A DNA stretch of 38,578 nucleotides from Burkholderiales bacterium (GCA_025354165.1 JANXNI010000018.1:1-38578), one strand, 5' to 3'; positions 1 to 8,179 are shown, numbered from the stretch's first letter. Notes: generated from the letters alone by a model not told the origin. Translations and numbers: made by a program.

Positions 1-1
1 G

Positions 2-922
2 CTGCGCAAGCGGTTCCCCGAACCAGCCGAGGTATCCATGCCGTCGCTCATGGCGTATCGGGCCTACACCCTGTCGTTGGCGGGCCGCTATCGCGAAGCC
101 GAACAGACGGCGGCCGAAGGCGCGCGCCTCGTACGTGAAGACCCGTCGGGTATCAAGTTGGAAGGCATCGGACTAGAAAAAGTGCTCGGTGCGGCGCTGG
201 AGGAGCGTTTGAGCGTCGAGGCGGCTGAAGCTGCCTATGAGCGCGCACGCGTGCTGGGTGAGCAGGTCGGTGGCGAGGGCTTTCCCCAGGCGTTGTCTGC
301 GCGATGCCATCGTGCGCGTTTGCTTTCAGCTGCGAGCGCCGATCCTCTTGCCCTCGAAATCGCGCTCGGCGCTAAGCAAATTGCCGACAAAGGGCGTGCG
401 GCAAACGACGTCCATTCCGCGCCCGAGATGTTGCGCTGCGTGACAGATGTGCAATTGGATCTGGGCGATATAAAAGCCGCACAACAGAGCCTCGACCAAT
501 TACTGATCGTCGACACACAAGCGTTCGGCGCGCCCGCGAGGTTTCGCCATATGCTCGATGCGCGCGTTGCCGCCGCAGCGGGCGATGGCAACCGGCTCAG
601 TGCAGCGCTGGCGAGGTACGACAATTTGCGAATACGGAGACGCCCCGAAAGCGACATCGCGATTACCCTCTTGCGGGCTCGCGAGGCGCAGCTTCGCAAC
701 GACGCGCCCACCGCGAGGGCGCTGCTCGCCACCGTGCGGATCGACCCAGCCAAGTTCTCAGGGCTGCGAGCCAGCGTCGAATCGGGCGCGCTGTGGCTCG
801 CGCTCGGTGAACCCCGCCGTGCCGCCGACATCGCTGACGCAGCGCTCGCCGCCATCGAGCAAAGCCCCGACCCAAAGCGGCTCACGGCGTTGCGCGACAA
901 ATTGTTGAAACTGAAGGGGTAA
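2..922 (+). CDS. TPR-like helical protein, C-terminal part (5' end outside window)
   Basis: The reading frame is open to the left edge, so this is the tail of a longer protein; an internal ATG at 38 exists but nothing marks it as the real start. The 306 visible residues are almost wholly alpha-helical and rich in Ala, Leu, Arg and Glu, with repeated helix pairs such as AYTLSLAGRYREAEQ and SGALWLALGEPRRAADIADA. That pattern suits tetratricopeptide repeats, which serve as protein-binding scaffolds. Similar C-terminal TPR blocks follow protein kinase or winged-helix domains in proteobacterial regulators, but the missing N-terminus prevents a choice. No catalytic motif, membrane segment or signal is visible in this part. 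Confidence 0.6.
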   Translation: MRKRFPEPAEVSMPSLMAYRAYTLSLAGRYREAEQTAAEGARLVREDPSGIKLEGIGLEKVLGAALEERLSVEAAEAAYERARVLGEQVGGEGFPQALSARCHRARLLSAASADPLALEIALGAKQIADKGRAANDVHSAPEMLRCVTDVQLDLGDIKAAQQSLDQLLIVDTQAFGAPARFRHMLDARVAAAAGDGNRLSAALARYDNLRIRRRPESDIAITLLRAREAQLRNDAPTARALLATVRIDPAKFSGLRASVESGALWLALGEPRRAADIADAALAAIEQSPDPKRLTALRDKLLKLKG

Positions 923-1249
923 AACGCGGCACGGCTGCGCGCACCACCCCGCTTTCGGGTGCCGGGCTGGAGGGGCGCAAAACCCGGTCAACGCGAGTCA
1001 TTGCATTGAGAACGATCGCGTCAATATTCGTCCAAGTTTGAATACGGCTTTTGCGCGAATCCCTCTATTACGTATGGGATAGAACGACATATTTCAATTA
1101 GTCGACTTTTCAAATAATGACGCTCTAGCCCTCGTTGATGAAGGGTTCTGTACGATTGCTGTGTTGTCGCTGCCACGGTCAAATCGGTACGTTTCAACAC
1201 ATAACCCGTGCTACGCTTGTTATGTGTTCATTCTTTTGACGACAGAACC
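923..1249. other. Intergenic stretch ahead of the toxin-antitoxin pair
   Basis: These 327 bases have no convincing reading frame. A weak GC hairpin around 941-962 (ACCC against GGGT) lies just after the preceding stop, but no T run follows, so a Rho-independent terminator is doubtful. From about 1015 the composition is more A/T-rich than the flanking genes. The last part holds the operator-like inverted repeat listed separately. Confidence 0.4.
1196..1228. promoter_or_regulatory. Operator-like inverted repeat upstream of the antitoxin gene
   Basis: AACACATAAC at 1196-1205 is the exact reverse complement of GTTATGTGTT at 1219-1228, with a 13-base spacer. It ends 21 bases before the antitoxin ATG at 1250. 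Ribbon-helix-helix antitoxins usually repress their own operon by binding such palindromes alone or with the toxin, so this is the probable autoregulatory site. The binding itself is inferred. Confidence 0.6.
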
Positions 1250-1594
1250 ATGACCAACCTCACCCTCAACATCGACGAAAACCTGCTGCGCAAAGCGCGC
1301 ATATTGGCGCTCGAACAGGGGACGAGCGTGAACGCATTGGTGCGAACTTTCATCGAAAGCATGGTCGACGAATCATCCCGTCGTGCTGATCGCGCTGCGA
1401 AATGGAGCGAGAACTTAGCCCAGTGCACGTTTCACTCAACCGAGCCAACGCCACGCATGACGCGCCAGGAGATGTACGACAGCGACCCGCGCATGCAGCG
1501 GCTGATGCGCATCGGACAATTGCCTGACGCGCCGTCGGCGGCGAACGTGGCGTTCGCAACCGGAGAAGGCGATGCTTCCTCCGCAGCACGCTAA
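1250..1594 (+). CDS. vapB: VapB-type ribbon-helix-helix antitoxin
   Basis: This 114-residue protein begins with a short beta strand (NLTLNIDENLLRKAR) followed by two helices ending near residue 38, the ribbon-helix-helix fold used by many type II antitoxins to bind operator DNA. The charged, flexible remainder would wrap and inhibit the toxin. A longer frame starts at 1208, but that start lies inside the operator palindrome, so the ATG at 1250 is preferred. The toxin gene follows 14 bases after the stop, which implies co-transcription. The vapB name rests on the PIN-domain partner; the C-terminal half is not one I can assign to a subfamily. Confidence 0.75.
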   Translation: MTNLTLNIDENLLRKARILALEQGTSVNALVRTFIESMVDESSRRADRAAKWSENLAQCTFHSTEPTPRMTRQEMYDSDPRMQRLMRIGQLPDAPSAANVAFATGEGDASSAAR

Positions 1595-1608
1595 CCGGCC
1601 AATCGCGC

Positions 1609-2016
1609 GTGCGCGTTTTTCTAGACACAAACATCCTCGTCTACGCGTACGACAGTGCCGAGGCCAAGCGCCATCCAATCGCGGTGCAATTGATTGAGAC
1701 GCTTCTGAAGGAAAGCGACGACGTAATCATTTCTCCGCAGGTCGCGGGCGAATTCGTCAACACCATGAGACGCAAAAACACGCCTCACGCGATGCTTCAC
1801 CAGCAACTTGGCGGCTTATCTGCGTTTACGATGACTGCGCCAACGCTCGAGACGATGGGCGCTGCGTGGACGCTCTGCGCGGCGCACAGCGTCGCGTGGT
1901 ACGACGCCATCATCGTGCAAACCGCCATCGAAGCTCGCTGCGAAAAGTTGTACAGCGAGGATATGCAGCACGGGCGCACGTTTGGCGGACTTGAGGTGGT
2001 TAATGCGTTTGTTTAG
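1609..2016 (+). CDS. vapC: VapC-type PIN-domain ribonuclease toxin
   Basis: This is a 135-residue PIN domain. The N-terminal strand carries Asp6 in RVFLDTNILVYAYD; further conserved acids are Glu48 (VAGEF), Asp99 (AWYDAIIV) and Asp118 (YSEDMQHG), the set that holds Mg2+ or Mn2+ for single-strand RNA cleavage. Typical VapC targets are tRNAs or rRNA, but the target here cannot be read from sequence. The start is the GTG at 1609; no in-frame ATG lies upstream. All four acidic residues are present, so the toxin looks active. It is paired with the upstream antitoxin and probably co-repressed with it. Confidence 0.85.
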   Translation: MRVFLDTNILVYAYDSAEAKRHPIAVQLIETLLKESDDVIISPQVAGEFVNTMRRKNTPHAMLHQQLGGLSAFTMTAPTLETMGAAWTLCAAHSVAWYDAIIVQTAIEARCEKLYSEDMQHGRTFGGLEVVNAFV

Positions 2017-2028
2017 GCTCGTAGCTCG

Positions 2029-2092
2029 TAGGCTGGGTTGAAACCCAGAGAGCCACGTCAACCGAAATTGCTGGGGTTGCCAACCCAGCCTA
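2029..2092. repeat. 12-bp perfect inverted repeat, REP-like hairpin
   Basis: TAGGCTGGGTTG at 2029-2040 is the exact reverse complement of CAACCCAGCCTA at 2081-2092, with a 40-base interior holding further partial pairing (AAACCCAG, GGGGTTGCC). It lies between the toxin stop and the 3' end of the convergent nadE operon. No T run follows, so it reads as a dispersed REP-like element that may also slow transcription from both sides. Confidence 0.55.
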
Positions 2093-2143
2093 GGCGCTCA
2101 GTGCCATGAAGATCGGAGCCGCGCGCGACGCCGCCTGCTCCGA

Positions 2144-2448
2144 TCATAGGACTTGCAGCACGACACCTGAGCCAATGTCTCTTCCCTCCCAAACGGAGAA
2201 TGACGCGCCGACTGGAAAGTTTGGTAAAGCTGCTTCAGGAAAAAGGAATTGAACACCGAAAGTACCGCTGCGACCGCCAGGCATTAACGATGTCGAAGTT
2301 GGAACAAACAGCGAACGGAGAACCACCCTACCGCAACGGACAGTACGCCACGATACGCGCCGGACGCGATGGAGTTCAACCGTCCGCCCTCTTCCGTTGG
2401 CGACAACGTAATTTCCACGATGATTTCAGGCTTGATAGGCACAGACAC
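2144..2448 (-). pseudogene. EF-Tu domain III-like small protein, broken by a frameshift
   Basis: On the minus strand a frame opens with GTG at 2448, three bases after the nadE stop, and reads PIKPEIIVEITLSPTEEGGR, matching the start of the third beta-barrel of elongation factor Tu (E. coli: [20 protein letters not shown]). That frame stops at 2284. The remainder continues in another frame from about 2330 to the stop at 2144: SLMPGGRSGTFGVQFLFPEA and FSVWEGRDIGSGVVLQVL, matching MPGDNIKMVVTLIHP and FAIREGGRTVGAGVVAKVL of EF-Tu. Joining the two parts needs one frame change between about 2310 and 2354. Full length would be about 100 residues. There is no GTP-binding domain, so this is not EF-Tu. 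It could be a real pseudogene or a one-base sequencing error. Confidence 0.6.
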
Positions 2449-2451
2449 GCC

Positions 2452-4053
2452 CTACTCCCGCCACCCACTAGTAATCGGATACCGCCAATCCCGCCCATAC
2501 GCACGCGGCGTGACGCGCGGGCCGACGGGTGCTTGCCGCCGTTTGTATTCGTTGATGCGCAGCAGTCGCACCACCTTATCGACATCGGCCGCAGGCAGGC
2601 CTTTGGCCTTGATGTCGGCGGCCGAGAGGTTGTGCTCCATGTAGAGCGACATGATTTCATCGAGGATCGGGTATTCGGGTAGCGAGTCCTGATCGGTCTG
2701 GTCGTTCCTCAGCTCTGCGGACGGAGCGCGCGTGATGACGCGTTCGGGGATTACGCGGCCCAGCGTGTTGCGGTAGTTGGCGAGTTCGTACACCAGCTCC
2801 TTGTCGCAATCCTTGAGCACACCGAAGCCGCCCGCCATATCGCCGTAGAGTGTGGCGTAGCCGGTGGTCATCTCGCTCTTGTTGCCCGTGGTCAGCACGA
2901 GGTTGCCTGTCTTGTTCGAAATGCCCATGAGGATGGTGCCGCGAATGCGCGACTGCAGGTTCTCCTCGCTGGCGTCCTCCGGGTAGCCCTTGAACTGGTC
3001 GGCGAGCGCGGCGGCGAACGCCTCGTACACCGGCTCAATCGGAATTTCGTCGTAGCGAATGCCCTGAATGCCGGCCATCCAGCGCGCGTCCTCCAAGCTG
3101 ATGCTGGCGTTGAATTTCGACGGCAACATGACGCAGCGCACACGGTCGCGACCGAGCGCGTCCACCGCAATGGCGAGCACTACGGCGGAGTCGATGCCGC
3201 CTGACAAGCCCAGCACGATGCCGGGGAAACGGTTCTTGTTGATGTAATCCTTCACCGCGAGCACCAGCGCGGCGTAGACGTCGGCGGCGGTGGACGGCAG
3301 CGTGTTGTAGCGAACGGGACGTGGCGCAGTTCCCTCAAACTCTACGACCGCCGTCGCCTCAACAAATCCCGGCAAACGCTGCGTGACTTCGCCCTTGCCG
3401 TTCATCACGAACGACTGCCCATCGTAAACAATTTCGTCCTGCCCGCCTACCAGATTGCAGAAGATCATCGGCAAGCCCTGCTCTTCCGCGCGCTCGCGAC
3501 ACGCCGCTTCACGCGCAGCGAGATGCTCGGAGTCGTAAGGCGAGCCATTGATCACAGCCAGCACTTGCGCGCCCGCCTCACGCGCGAGCGCCGCCGCACG
3601 CGACAGCCACACGTCTTCGCAGATCAGCAAGCCGATACGAACTCCGCCTGCCTCAAACACCGTCGCAGCGTTGCCGTGCCCGAAGTAGCGCTTGTCGTCA
3701 AACACCGAGTAGTTCGGCAAATCCATCTTGCGATAAATCGCCTCGATCTTGCCGCCGCGCAGTACGGCAGCAGCGTTGTAAAGGCCTGTCTCGTCTCGCC
3801 ACGGCGTGCCAACGATGGCCGCGAGTTTTGGCGGGAGCTTTGCTGCCAGCGCTTCAACTTCGGCTTTGCAGGCTGCGATGAACGCGGGTCGCAATAGCAG
3901 GTCTTCTGGCTGGTACGAGCAGATGGACAGCTCTGGCGTGAGCAGCAGGTCTGCATTTACGGCAGCAGCTGACTCTGCGGCAGCAAGAATTTTGGCGGCG
4001 TTGCCTTTAAGGTCGCCGACGAGGAGATTTAGCTGGGCTATGACTGCTTTCAT
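2452..4053 (-). CDS. nadE: Glutamine-dependent NAD+ synthetase
   Basis: The enzyme completes NAD+ synthesis by amidating nicotinic acid adenine dinucleotide with ATP, using ammonia from glutamine. It has 533 residues. The N-terminal nitrilase-type glutaminase domain (about 1-250) carries the Glu41-Lys109-Cys145 triad in LLLTPELS, YRKMDLPNY and LLICEDVW. The C-terminal synthetase domain (about 270-533) shows the PP-loop SGGIDSAVV and LTTGNKSEMTTGYATLYGD. The ATG at 4053 is preferred because the protein then begins MKAVIAQLNLLVGDL as usual for the family; the frame extends 18 residues further, through the repeat at 4063-4072. A small broken EF-Tu-like gene follows after three bases. Confidence 0.95.
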   Translation of the reverse strand: MKAVIAQLNLLVGDLKGNAAKILAAAESAAAVNADLLLTPELSICSYQPEDLLLRPAFIAACKAEVEALAAKLPPKLAAIVGTPWRDETGLYNAAAVLRGGKIEAIYRKMDLPNYSVFDDKRYFGHGNAATVFEAGGVRIGLLICEDVWLSRAAALAREAGAQVLAVINGSPYDSEHLAAREAACRERAEEQGLPMIFCNLVGGQDEIVYDGQSFVMNGKGEVTQRLPGFVEATAVVEFEGTAPRPVRYNTLPSTAADVYAALVLAVKDYINKNRFPGIVLGLSGGIDSAVVLAIAVDALGRDRVRCVMLPSKFNASISLEDARWMAGIQGIRYDEIPIEPVYEAFAAALADQFKGYPEDASEENLQSRIRGTILMGISNKTGNLVLTTGNKSEMTTGYATLYGDMAGGFGVLKDCDKELVYELANYRNTLGRVIPERVITRAPSAELRNDQTDQDSLPEYPILDEIMSLYMEHNLSAADIKAKGLPAADVDKVVRLLRINEYKRRQAPVGPRVTPRAYGRDWRYPITSGWRE

Positions 4054-4062
4054 GGGTGAATT

Positions 4063-4203
4063 GTAGGGTGGGTAACGAGTCGCGCACTCCATCACCAATG
4101 GCGTCATCCTTGGCGCTAGCCGGGGACCCAGAAAGGAGCCATGAACGACAAGGGTTCACTCCGCCACCCTTCTGGATTCCCGCGTCTGCGACGCGAGAAT
4201 GAC
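4063..4203. repeat. Composite dispersed repeat between nadE and the acyltransferase
   Basis: GTAGGGTGGG at 4063-4072 is repeated at 17993 and 19074. At 4172-4203 lies an element starting CTGGATTCCCGCG and ending GAGAATGAC, with an internal CGCGTC/GACGCG hairpin. This is the inverse orientation of the element at 16059-16086. Within the region AGGGTGG (4066-4072) pairs with CCACCCT (4165-4171), so the block could fold as one long stem. Such GTCATTCCCGC-type elements are very common intergenic repeats in proteobacteria. Confidence 0.55.
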
Positions 4204-4251
4204 GGCATATAAGCTGACTGACGTCGCGCCTGCTCGGCCCATTACGGCAGA

Positions 4252-5424
4252 ATGCAGGCAATGCAAATCGAAGTTGTTGATTCGCTTGCGACCATCGCGG
4301 CGCAAGAGTGGGATGCCCTGGTGGCGCTGGCCGGTGGCAATGTGTTTCTCTCGCACGCTTATCTGAACAGCCTGCATGCGACGGGTTGCGCTACGGCGCG
4401 AGCGGGGTGGCAGCCGTGCTACCTGATTGCTCGCAATGGCAAGAAACTCGTCGGAGCGCTGCCGCTCTACCTTAAGGCCCATTCGTACGGTGAGTACGTG
4501 TTCGATTGGGCGTGGGCGGACGCGTACAAACGCTCCGGCGGCAACTACTATCCAAAGCTGTTGTCGGCAGTGCCGTTCACTCCCTGCGGCGGACCACGCG
4601 CGCTCGCGGCGAATACCGAAATTCGCGACACCCTTTTGCGAGCCGCTGTGACCTATGCGAAGGATCTCGGCGTGTCGAGCCTGCATGTGCTCTTCCCGCC
4701 GCAGGACGAAGCAAAAGCATGGCAGGACGCAGGATTGATGTTGCGTCAGGGCGTGCAATTTCATTGGGAAAATCGGGCGTTCGCGGATTTCGATGCCATG
4801 CTCGCGAGCATGACGCACGACAAGCGTAAGCGCATCAAACAGGATCGTCGCTACGTGGCTGAGGCTGGTGTGACATGGCGAGTTTCGCGCGGCGCGGAAA
4901 TCAGTGATAGCGACTGGGAGTTCTTCTATCGCTGCTACGACTCGACCTATCGTGCACATATGTCGACGCCGTATTTGTCGCTGGAATTTTTTCAACGATT
5001 GGGACTTGATTGTGAAGGCGCTGCGGTGCTGTTTGTCGGAGAGCGCGATGGCGAGCCACTTTGCACGTCGTTGTGCATCGCGAGCGGTGACACGGTTTAC
5101 GGTCGCTACTGGGGCACGCTGGAGCCGCTCAAATCATTGCACTTTGAGGCCTGTTATTACCAGCCGATTGAGTGGTGCATCGCCAATCGTTTCCAGCACT
5201 TTGAAGGCGGCGCGCAAGGCGCACACAAGCTTGCGCGCGGCTTGCTTCCGACCGCCACCTACTCAGTTCATTGGCTGGCGGATCAACGCTTCGCGGCTGC
5301 CGTGGACGACTATCTGGCGCGGGAGACCATTGGCGTTGCGCACACGCTAGAAGAGCTGAATGAGTCTTCGCCGTTTAAGGAATCCGAACAACTCAAGTCC
5401 CTCCCCTTTCAAGGGGGAGGTTAG
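4252..5424 (+). CDS. COG3146-type GNAT acyltransferase (peptidogalycan biosynthesis-like)
   Basis: This 390-residue protein has the hallmarks of COG3146: an N-terminal start around WDALVALAGGNVFLSHAYL, the segment GALPLYLKAHSYGEYVFDWAWADAY, PFTPCGGPR, and the central DFDAMLASMTHDKRKRIKQDRR. The family is a double-GNAT fold related to FemAB-type aminoacyl transferases; the substrate is unknown. Two ATGs (4252 and 4261) compete and neither has a strong ribosome binding site. The last residues (about 378-390, SLPFQGGG) are encoded by the start of a dispersed repeat, so the gene's 3' end was probably redefined by repeat insertion. The gene is followed by a deacetylase-like gene 116 bases later. 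Confidence 0.8.
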   Translation: MQAMQIEVVDSLATIAAQEWDALVALAGGNVFLSHAYLNSLHATGCATARAGWQPCYLIARNGKKLVGALPLYLKAHSYGEYVFDWAWADAYKRSGGNYYPKLLSAVPFTPCGGPRALAANTEIRDTLLRAAVTYAKDLGVSSLHVLFPPQDEAKAWQDAGLMLRQGVQFHWENRAFADFDAMLASMTHDKRKRIKQDRRYVAEAGVTWRVSRGAEISDSDWEFFYRCYDSTYRAHMSTPYLSLEFFQRLGLDCEGAAVLFVGERDGEPLCTSLCIASGDTVYGRYWGTLEPLKSLHFEACYYQPIEWCIANRFQHFEGGAQGAHKLARGLLPTATYSVHWLADQRFAAAVDDYLARETIGVAHTLEELNESSPFKESEQLKSLPFQGGG

Positions 5425-5494
5425 GAGGGGGATGGTGTTCGCTCATTCGACCCAAAACCATCCCCACCCTGGCCCTCCCCTTGAAGGGGAGGGA
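5399..5494. repeat. Imperfect inverted repeat overlapping the 3' end of the acyltransferase gene
   Basis: The left arm at about 5399-5436 (TCCCTCCCCTTTCAAGGGGG...GGGGATGG) matches the reverse complement of the right arm at about 5458-5494 with few mismatches; each arm also contains its own CCCTCCCCTT / AAGGGGAGG hairpin. The arms flank 21 bases. This is a known style of beta- and gammaproteobacterial intergenic repeat. Here it supplies the stop codon of the preceding gene at 5422-5424. Confidence 0.65.
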
Positions 5495-5540
5495 ATCGAA
5501 CCGCCGAGCGCCGAGCTCACACAAGATAACCGGCGCTGGC

Positions 5541-6431
5541 ATGAAAATCTTCTACACCGACCATTTCGTCCTGCCGCTACCGGAAGGCCACCGTTTTCCG
5601 ATGCAGAAGTATTCGCTGCTGCGCGAGGCAGTTCAAGCCTTCGCTCCTGATTTGCCGGAGGTCGCGCCCGCAGCAACAGATGATGAATTGCTGCTAGCTC
5701 ACGATGCTGCCTACGTCGACCGCATGTCGAATGGCACGCTCACGGCAACGGAGATTCGCCAGATTGGTTTTCCGTGGAGCCCGCTCATGGCTGAGCGTGC
5801 GCGACGCTCGGCAGGCGCGACGCTCGCTGCGGCCAAAGCGTCACTCACCGAGCGCTGCGCAATCAATCTGGCAGGCGGCACGCACCATGCGTTTCGTGAT
5901 CATGGTGAAGGCTTTTGTTGCTACAACGACGCAGCCGTTGCAGCCCGCGCTTTGCAGCGTGACTTCGGGGTGAAACGCGTGTTGATCTGCGATCTGGATG
6001 TGCATCAGGGCAACGGTACCGCGAGCATTTTCTCGGGCGATCCATCGGTGTTCACGTTCTCAATACACGGCGCACGCAACTATCCTGTCCGCAAGGAAAT
6101 CAGTACGCTTGATGTTGAACTCGACGACGGTTGCGCGGACGAAAACTATCTGCAAAAACTGCACGCCCATCTGCCAAACATCATCACCGAATTTCAGCCT
6201 GACGCCATGATTTACCTCGCCGGTGCCGACCCCTATGAAGGTGACCGGCTGGGTCGTTTGAAACTCACCAAAGCGGGCTTACAGGCGCGCGACCGCTTTG
6301 TCATGACGAGCGCGAGAGACGCCGGCATTCCGATCACCGTCACCATGGCCGGTGGTTACGCACATAACGTGACCGACATCGTCGACATACACTTCACGAC
6401 TGTTCGTACCGCCTTTGAGGTTTTTTCATGA
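5541..6431 (+). CDS. Histone deacetylase-superfamily zinc hydrolase
   Basis: This 296-residue protein belongs to the arginase/deacetylase fold that removes acyl groups from acetyl-lysine, acetylpolyamines or related amides. The active site is complete: the His115-His116 charge relay in NLAGGTHHAF, zinc ligands Asp153 and His155 in DLDVHQGNGT and Asp230 in LAGADPYEGDRLG, and the transition-state Tyr273 in MAGGYAHN. The ATG at 5541 is chosen because the fold begins with KIFYTDHFVLPLP; the upstream extension is repeat-derived. Its stop overlaps the next gene's start (ATGA at 6428-6431), so the two are translationally coupled and presumably act in one route. The true substrate cannot be named; bacterial members are often acetoin-utilisation-like proteins. 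Confidence 0.85.
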   Translation: MKIFYTDHFVLPLPEGHRFPMQKYSLLREAVQAFAPDLPEVAPAATDDELLLAHDAAYVDRMSNGTLTATEIRQIGFPWSPLMAERARRSAGATLAAAKASLTERCAINLAGGTHHAFRDHGEGFCCYNDAAVAARALQRDFGVKRVLICDLDVHQGNGTASIFSGDPSVFTFSIHGARNYPVRKEISTLDVELDDGCADENYLQKLHAHLPNIITEFQPDAMIYLAGADPYEGDRLGRLKLTKAGLQARDRFVMTSARDAGIPITVTMAGGYAHNVTDIVDIHFTTVRTAFEVFS

Positions 6432-7234
6432 GTTCTGACGCCCCCATCATCGTCGCCGCACACCCCACGCTCGCTGGCGTTGCGACGTTCACCCTCAACC
6501 GCCCGAAAGCGCTCAATTCGCTCGATGAAGCGATGACCAAAGCCTTCGTTCCCGCGATCCAGCAGATTGCTGCGGACGCGTCGATTCGCGTCGTCATCGT
6601 TCAAGGCGCGGGGGAACATTTCATGGCGGGCGGTGATATCAAGGGCTTCGCCGCAACGCTCGAAACGTCCGGCCCGGACCGGCAAACTCATTTCCGCGAC
6701 ATGATTCATTATCTGCACGGTGGTATCGAATTGATGCAGCGCATGCCGATCATCACCGTCGCAAAAGTACGCGGAGCCTGCGCTGGTTTCGGTATGAGCC
6801 TGGCCATCGGATGCGATCTCACGATTGCAGGTGATGATGCTTATTTCGCCACGGCCTACAAAGCCATCGGCCTCACACCTGACGGTGGGCAATCGTACTT
6901 CTTGCCACGCCTCGTTGGCGTTAAAAAGGCAATGGAACTGACGCTACTTTCTGAGCGCATCAAAGCCGACGAAGCGGAACGTTTAGGGTTCGTCAACAAG
7001 GTCGTTCCGATGGCTGATCTCGATGCTGTCGTCGACAAAATCGCGCAACAAATTGCCCGTAGCGCGCGAGGCTCGATGACAGGGGCCAAGCGTCTCATCG
7101 GCACCTCATTGTCAAACACCATGAGCGAGCAATTGAATGCCGAAGCGGACAGCTTTTCCTCCTGCGCCGCCAAGGACGATTTCGCCGAAGGGATTCGCGC
7201 GTTTATCGAAAAGCGGCACGCGAAATTTAGCTAA
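6428..7234 (+). CDS. Enoyl-CoA hydratase/isomerase family protein (crotonase fold)
   Basis: The 268-residue protein has the crotonase core: FTLNRPKALNSLDEAM, the oxyanion-hole pieces GEHFMAGGDIKGF and GACAGFGMSLAIGCDL, and YKAIGLTPDGGQSYFLPRLVG. At the position where classical hydratases carry a catalytic Glu in an AGGTQRLPR context there is PDGGQSYFLPR, with Asp, as in several isomerases such as PaaG-type enzymes. The protein may therefore be an isomerase or act on an unusual acyl-CoA, which is inference. Its start overlaps the upstream deacetylase-like gene by four bases. It converges on the sugar kinase gene with an 18-base gap. Confidence 0.85.
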   Translation: MSSDAPIIVAAHPTLAGVATFTLNRPKALNSLDEAMTKAFVPAIQQIAADASIRVVIVQGAGEHFMAGGDIKGFAATLETSGPDRQTHFRDMIHYLHGGIELMQRMPIITVAKVRGACAGFGMSLAIGCDLTIAGDDAYFATAYKAIGLTPDGGQSYFLPRLVGVKKAMELTLLSERIKADEAERLGFVNKVVPMADLDAVVDKIAQQIARSARGSMTGAKRLIGTSLSNTMSEQLNAEADSFSSCAAKDDFAEGIRAFIEKRHAKFS

Positions 7235-7252
7235 ATCGCACCCTGTAAAAAC

Positions 7253-8179
7253 TCAAACGCGCGACAGCAAAAAAGCCTTCACCACCTCGCGGCGAGGTAT
7301 CGCTGCGATTGCGCCAAACGCCGTCGTCGTTATCGCCGCTGCCGCGTTAGCGTAGCGCACCGCATCGAGCGTCAAGTCCCCCATCGCCATCCGCGAAATC
7401 ACCGCACCCGCGAAACAGTCTCCTGCGCCTGTTGCATCCACGCTGTCGACGGGGAACGATGCCATTTGCATCACATCCGCGCCCTCGCCCTGACTGATTT
7501 TCACGCCCTCGGAACCGAGCTTTAGCACCACGACCTGCGCCCCGGAACGATGTGCCCAGCGCAGTATTTCGTCATGGTCCGTACTGCCCGAAAGCGCAAC
7601 CGCATCTTCGAATGACGGAAAAAAATAGTCGGTCAATGGCAGTATCTCGGCGAGCGCTGCTTGCGCTTCGCTTACCGTCCACAATCGCGGCCGAAAATTC
7701 GCATCAAATGCGGTGGTCACGCCCATTTTTCGGGCCTCCTGAAACATCGCAAGGGTCGCGGAACGAGCAGTCGCCGAAATCGCCTGCGTGATTCCGCTGG
7801 CATGGACAAATTGTGCGTTCGCCACCGCCTCCAGATCGACGTCACCCGGTGCCAGTTTGCTCGCAGCAGACCCGGTTCGGGCATAGCTGAATTGATGCCC
7901 GTCGGGCCCGTGATGCACGAAATACCCGCCGGTACTGGCGTGCTCATCGACAGTCACTTGCGAGCAGTCGATGCCTTCAGCTTTCCACATGTCGCGCAGA
8001 TGGTTGCCAAAAGGATCATCACCCACACGCGTGATGTATCCCACGCTCGCGCCCTGTCGCGCTGCCGCGACACAAAAATTTGCGGTGTCACCACCGAAAC
8101 CCAGCGTGTACTTTCCGGGTTCGGATGGAATGGCACTCATCTCCCACATGGGTTCGCCAAGGCTCAAGATATCAGGCAT
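7253..8179 (-). CDS. kdgK: PfkB-family sugar kinase, 2-keto-3-deoxygluconate kinase type
   Basis: The 308-residue ribokinase-fold protein has the N-terminal GEPMWEMSAIP and the substrate loop GGDTANFCVAAARQGASVGYITRVGDD, plus the C-terminal signature DATGAGDCFAG with catalytic base Asp254 and its anion hole. The GGDTAN and YARTGSAASKL segments resemble KDG kinases, which phosphorylate 2-keto-3-deoxygluconate to KDPG for cleavage in the Entner-Doudoroff route. Other PfkB substrates such as fructose cannot be excluded. The gene is monocistronic or follows the HipA-like gene (45-base gap, same strand). No KDPG aldolase lies beside it. Confidence 0.75.
   Translation of the reverse strand: MPDILSLGEPMWEMSAIPSEPGKYTLGFGGDTANFCVAAARQGASVGYITRVGDDPFGNHLRDMWKAEGIDCSQVTVDEHASTGGYFVHHGPDGHQFSYARTGSAASKLAPGDVDLEAVANAQFVHASGITQAISATARSATLAMFQEARKMGVTTAFDANFRPRLWTVSEAQAALAEILPLTDYFFPSFEDAVALSGSTDHDEILRWAHRSGAQVVVLKLGSEGVKISQGEGADVMQMASFPVDSVDATGAGDCFAGAVISRMAMGDLTLDAVRYANAAAAITTTAFGAIAAIPRREVVKAFLLSRV

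Noticed and set aside
235-900. 221-codon minus-strand frame opposite the first gene
   Set aside because: Low-complexity Arg/Ser/Ala composition and full overlap with the helical protein; a shadow frame in GC-rich DNA.
2144-2448. Programmed frameshift in the EF-Tu-like gene
   Set aside because: I see no slippery heptamer with a downstream stem at the junction; an indel or sequencing error is simpler.
2200-2682. 160-codon plus-strand frame
   Set aside because: It runs antisense to nadE and the EF-Tu-like gene and has no recognisable domain.
4156-4995. 279-codon minus-strand frame opposite the acyltransferase
   Set aside because: Antisense to a recognised gene; no protein-like motif.
5481-5540. 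N-terminal extension of the deacetylase-like protein
   Set aside because: The extra residues come from a dispersed repeat; the family begins at the ATG at 5541.
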